Part shown: piece by piece, positions 60,711 through 64,000 of the stretch | Layout of the letters: every line of letters starts with the position of its first letter | Numbering within the stretch: position 1 is the first letter of the stretch | From: Oscillospiraceae bacterium | GTDB lineage: Bacteria > Bacillota > Clostridia > Saccharofermentanales > Saccharofermentanaceae | DNA length: 64,000 nucleotides | NCBI GenBank assembly: GCA_902780785.1 | Contig: CACZGS010000008.1 | Location: 62,001 to 126,000 of the forward strand | Reading direction: 5' to 3' | Program-made: the position numbers and the translations under genes | Notes under the pieces: generated by a model | The model's input: the letters and a program-made list of their open reading frames with translations, nothing else | The model's database searches: none | What the model was told of the DNA's origin: nothing

Positions 60711-62968
60711 TTCAAATCATCAAAGCTTACCTGCTTTGCCTCCAAAGAATTTTCCTTAATGTAATAACCGATCGCGGGCACCTTGCGGATCCTGTAATAC
60801 TCGGGATCCTGTACGTCAACTTCCGCAAGACGTGAAAGTGATCTTAATACCGATCCCTTCTTGGATGCAAGAAGCTGGACGCCCTGTGTCGTTCTCGTCG
60901 TCTTGAGCGGGATCAGTGATGCCTTAAATACTGCAGCCTTATCAAGCGTGTTTGTAACGATAAGATCAGGATCCTCCGATTCATCAAGAAGTATGAATCC
61001 TACTGCCTTACTGCCGTCAAAGTATGCATTGATAAGCTTCTTTCTGTTCTGCTTTGTCTCATATGCGGAGATGGGGAATCTTGCCGCCTTGCCGTTCTCG
61101 AAAGCGATAAAGAGGATGCCCTTATAATCTGTTGTGGATATCATGAACATCGGTCTCTCACCGTCTTCCATCTCAAGTTCACTGTTAAGGAAGTGACCGA
61201 GATCACCCGGCTTTGTATCAGTGAAATCGTAAACATGAGTCTTATAAAGATTGCACTTGTCAGTGAAGATCAAGAGATCTGATCTGTTCTCACATTCAAA
61301 TCCCATAAAGATCTCATCGTCATCTTTTGTCTTAAGTTCGCCTGCACTCTGCAAAGACTTCATTGTGTGCTTCTTAAGATAGCCGTGACGTGTAAGCATA
61401 AGGTGGAGCCTGTAATCAGGGATTACCGCAGACTCTACAAATGTCTCTGTCTCCTCTGCTCCGACAAGCTCTGATCTTCTGGGCTGGCCATACTTCTCAG
61501 AAACTTCCTTTAAGGTCTTAGCAATGAGGTTGTTGATCCTTCTGGGGCTGCCAAGGAGATCTTCAGTATCGGCGATATCAGCCTTGAGCTTATCCCTGTC
61601 TGCGATCCTGTTTAAGATGTACTGCTTGTTGATGTTACGGAGCTTGATCTCAGCAACATATTCAGCCTGTTCTTCATCGATGCCGAAGCCCTTCATGAGG
61701 TTAGGGATAACGTCAGCTTCGAGCTCTGTCTCTCTGATGATCTTAATAGCCTTGTCGATATCAAGAAGGATAACTGCAAGACCGTCCAACAGGTGGAGCT
61801 TTTTCTTCATCTTATCAAGGTTGAAGGAAAGCTCACGGCAAACGCATGTCCTTCTCCACTTGAGCCATTCGTCGAGGATCTGGGCAATGCCCATTACTCT
61901 CGGTGAACCGTCGATAAGGATATTGAAATTGCATGAGAAAGTATCTTCGAGCTTAGTGAATCTGAAGAGCTTAGTCATGAGCTGCTCGTGATCTGTGCCG
62001 CGCTTGCAGTCGATGGTGATCTTAAGACCGTCAAGGTCCGTCTCGTCACGGATGTCGGCGATCTCTTTTGCCTTACCGCTCTTAACGAGATCCGCGATGT
62101 TATCGATGATCGCTTCAACGCTTGTGGAATAAGGGATCTCAGTGATCTCAATGAGGTTCTTTGCCTTATCTACCTGATACTTTGCTCTTACGGAGAATGT
62201 TCCCTTACCTGTATCGTAGATGGACTTCATCTGTTCCTTGTTGTAAAGGATCTTACCGCCTCCGGAAAAGTCAGGCGCAGGCATGATCTCCAGAAGATCC
62301 GTATTGGGATCTCTCATGTATGCTTCTGTTGCAGCGCATACTTCCGAAAGGTTAAAAGAGCAGATATTTGAAGCCATACCGACGGCAATGCCCTGATTGG
62401 CATTTACCAGAACTGCCGGGAATGTCGTAGGAAGAAGCGAAGGTTCCTTCAAGGTTCCGTCGTAGTTATCGATCATGTCGACAGCATCTCTGTCGATACC
62501 CTTGAAGATCTCTTCGCAGATCTTCTCAAGTCTTACTTCCGTATAACGCGGAGCAGCGCACTGCATGTCTCTGGAATACTGCTTACCGAAGTTACCCTTT
62601 GAATCTACGAAAGGATGCAGCAATGAACCGTTGCCTCTTGTAAGTCTTACCATCGTATCGTAGATAGCCTGGTCACCGTGAGGATTGAGCTTCATGGTCT
62701 GACCTACTACGTTAGCGGACTTGGTCCTGTTACCGCCCAAAAGGCCCATCTTGTACATTGTATAAAGGAGCTTACGGTGTGAAGGCTTGAAGCCGTCGAT
62801 CTCAGGAATAGCACGGGATACAATGACGCTCATTGCATACGGCATATAGTTGATCTCGAGCATCTCGGTTATCGGCTGGTCGATAGCCGGCATGTCCTTG
62901 GCATTGCTGTCTGTAAGCCTTGCCTTAAGTGAATCTGAATTGATATCTTCTTTTCTCTTACGTGCCAT
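60707..62968 (-). CDS. Type IIA topoisomerase subunit A (ParC/GyrA-like)
   Basis: A 753-residue DNA-cutting subunit of a DNA gyrase or topoisomerase IV. Seen: MPYAMSVIVSRAIPEIDGFKPSHRKLLY, the quinolone-determining region with HGDQAIYDTMVRL (about 97-109), and catalytic Tyr142 in AAPRYTEVRL. The C-terminal domain is short and no GyrA box (QRRGGKG) is visible, so a topoisomerase IV or decatenating role is likelier than supercoiling. It follows subunit B by five bases and shares four bases with the next gene. Confidence 0.9.
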   Translation of the reverse strand: MARKRKEDINSDSLKARLTDSNAKDMPAIDQPITEMLEINYMPYAMSVIVSRAIPEIDGFKPSHRKLLYTMYKMGLLGGNRTKSANVVGQTMKLNPHGDQAIYDTMVRLTRGNGSLLHPFVDSKGNFGKQYSRDMQCAAPRYTEVRLEKICEEIFKGIDRDAVDMIDNYDGTLKEPSLLPTTFPAVLVNANQGIAVGMASNICSFNLSEVCAATEAYMRDPNTDLLEIMPAPDFSGGGKILYNKEQMKSIYDTGKGTFSVRAKYQVDKAKNLIEITEIPYSTSVEAIIDNIADLVKSGKAKEIADIRDETDLDGLKITIDCKRGTDHEQLMTKLFRFTKLEDTFSCNFNILIDGSPRVMGIAQILDEWLKWRRTCVCRELSFNLDKMKKKLHLLDGLAVILLDIDKAIKIIRETELEADVIPNLMKGFGIDEEQAEYVAEIKLRNINKQYILNRIADRDKLKADIADTEDLLGSPRRINNLIAKTLKEVSEKYGQPRRSELVGAEETETFVESAVIPDYRLHLMLTRHGYLKKHTMKSLQSAGELKTKDDDEIFMGFECENRSDLLIFTDKCNLYKTHVYDFTDTKPGDLGHFLNSELEMEDGERPMFMISTTDYKGILFIAFENGKAARFPISAYETKQNRKKLINAYFDGSKAVGFILLDESEDPDLIVTNTLDKAAVFKASLIPLKTTRTTQGVQLLASKKGSVLRSLSRLAEVDVQDPEYYRIRKVPAIGYYIKENSLEAKQVSFDDLK

Positions 62969-62973
62969 TTAAA

Positions 62974-64000
62974 TCACCCTAAATCAAGCATATCGAGGTA
63001 CTTCTTACCGTCCATCTCGATATGGAGTTTTCTTCCTGCGAGGTTGTCTCCGAGGAGAAGATCAAAGATCTCCGCTGTCTTCATTGCATCTTCGGGACAA
63101 GCCTTGATGAGTCTTCTGGACTTCGGATTCATTGTCGTCTTCCACATCATCTCAGGCTCATTCTCACCCAAACCTTTTGATCTCTGGATCGTGCAGAGCT
63201 TGGGATCGACCTTGGCAAGGATCTCAGCCTTTTCCTTCTCGTTGAACGCGAAGAATGTCTCTTCCTGCGCGTTCTTTCCCTTAGGTCTGTATGTGATCTC
63301 GAAAAGAGGAGATTCGGCAATATAGACATATCCCTTCTCGATGAGAGTAGGAGTAAGTCTGTAGAGCATTGCAAGGATCAGGGTCCTGATCTGGAAACCA
63401 TCGACGTCGGCATCGGTACAGATTATGATCTTATTCCATCTGAGGTCATCAAGATTGAAAGCGCTCATATCCTTTGTGTGCTTGTTCTTGATCTCTACGC
63501 CGCATCCCAAGACCTTAAGAAGATCCGTGATGATCTCACTCTTGAAGATGGTGGCGTAATCAGCCTTAAGGCAGTTCAAGATCTTACCTCTGACAGGCAT
63601 TACGGCCTGGAATTCGGCGTCACGGCCGAGCTTAACGGAACCCAAAGCTGAGTCACCCTCTACGATGTAGAGCTCGCGCTTTGCAACGTCCTTTGTTCTG
63701 CAGTCGACGAACTTCTTGATCCTGTTGTTGATGTCGACTTTGCCCATGAGAGTCTTCTTGATATTGACCTTGGTCTTCTCGGCATTCTCACGTGCACGCT
63801 TGTTTATAAGGATCTGCTCGATTGTCTTTGCTGCAAAATCCTTGTTCTCGATAAACCAGATCTCAAGATTGTCTCTTATGAGCTGGGTCATGAAGTCCTG
63901 AATGAACTTGTTGTTGATGGCCTTCTTTGTCTGGTTCTCGTATGAAGTCTGTGTTGAGAAAGTGTTTGTAACAAGGATCAGGGAATCCGCAACATCCTGA
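62974..64000 (-). CDS. Type IIA topoisomerase subunit B (ParE/GyrB-like), 5' end outside the window
   Basis: The frame is open to the last base on the minus strand, so the ATG at 63891 is internal and only the C-terminal part (about 340 codons) is present. Upstream in-frame residues include LVTNTFSTQTSYENQTKKAI, the strand and helix typical of the transducer domain. The TOPRIM region has YIVEGDSALGSVKLGRD (Glu) and ICTDADVDGFQIRTL (Asp pair), where most relatives have GSHIRT. The end RSKGLGENEPEMMWKTTMNP and IEMDGKKYLDMLD is standard. Together with the adjacent subunit A it forms one enzyme. Confidence 0.92.
   Translation of the reverse strand, partial: QDVADSLILVTNTFSTQTSYENQTKKAINNKFIQDFMTQLIRDNLEIWFIENKDFAAKTIEQILINKRARENAEKTKVNIKKTLMGKVDINNRIKKFVDCRTKDVAKRELYIVEGDSALGSVKLGRDAEFQAVMPVRGKILNCLKADYATIFKSEIITDLLKVLGCGVEIKNKHTKDMSAFNLDDLRWNKIIICTDADVDGFQIRTLILAMLYRLTPTLIEKGYVYIAESPLFEITYRPKGKNAQEETFFAFNEKEKAEILAKVDPKLCTIQRSKGLGENEPEMMWKTTMNPKSRRLIKACPEDAMKTAEIFDLLLGDNLAGRKLHIEMDGKKYLDMLDLG

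Overview
The window reads as chromosomal DNA of a Gram-positive anaerobe of the class Clostridia (Bacillota), possibly a gut or rumen lineage near Oscillospiraceae or Saccharofermentans; that finer placement is a guess from gene content. Support comes from strong GGAGG ribosome sites, the Firmicutes gene order def-fmt-rsmB-rlmN-stp-prkC-rsgA-rpe-thiN, a PASTA kinase, a sortase with a large surface substrate, a lysine tRNA with encoded CCA, a Gram-positive SOS box before ruvC, and two adjacent 400-residue PRPP synthetases. Coding is dense, mostly on the minus strand. No gene-free stretch exceeds 300 bases, and I see no insertion sequence, prophage or CRISPR array.

Layout. 1-2308 (+): the end of a GGDEF-EAL protein and an aminotransferase. 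2305-7796 (-): a surface operon (DUF5688-like protein, NlpC/P60-VaFE surface protein, sortase) with its own promoter and a hairpin in the leader. 7879-16994 (-): translation, rRNA modification and cell-wall signalling operon. 17051-19180 (-): ahcY and purine nucleoside phosphorylase. 19305-22852 (-): secA with a YerC/TrpR-like regulator and a small membrane protein. 22869-25629 (-): three TadE/DUF5702-type envelope genes behind a phased repeat array. 25733-32568 (-): MBL hydrolase, methylglyoxal-synthase-like protein, then icd, SEC-C protein, mreC, mreD and PBP2. 32619-37398 (-): holA, a GH25 lysozyme lipoprotein and comEC. 37510-42982 (+): ysxC, two prs paralogues, a small membrane protein and rqcH. 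43089-46117 (-): ruvCAB and queH. 46114-49291 (-): a GT39-like membrane protein and pyrimidine nucleoside phosphorylase. 49402-50716 (+): Gfo/Idh/MocA oxidoreductase and tRNA-Lys. 50758-55313 (-): a signalling island (kinase, TerY-like vWA protein, PP2C phosphatase, helical protein). 55393-58781 (-): membrane MutS homologue, sirtuin with a histone-H1-like tail, PH-domain protein. 58812-64000 (-): polysaccharide-deacetylase-like protein and a type II topoisomerase pair.

The most interesting signal is regulatory. A ladder of GACAA units at 9-12 bp spacing, with an identical 15-mer, lies just upstream of both the TadE/DUF5702 cluster and comEC. Both candidate promoters have a TAGAAT-like -10 and no recognisable -35. 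This suggests one activator couples a pilus-like envelope cluster to the DNA-uptake channel. One protein of that cluster also carries a C-terminal domain resembling CdiA-type nuclease toxins. The second notable system is the kinase/vWA/phosphatase island, whose promoter sits inside a 9-bp inverted repeat.
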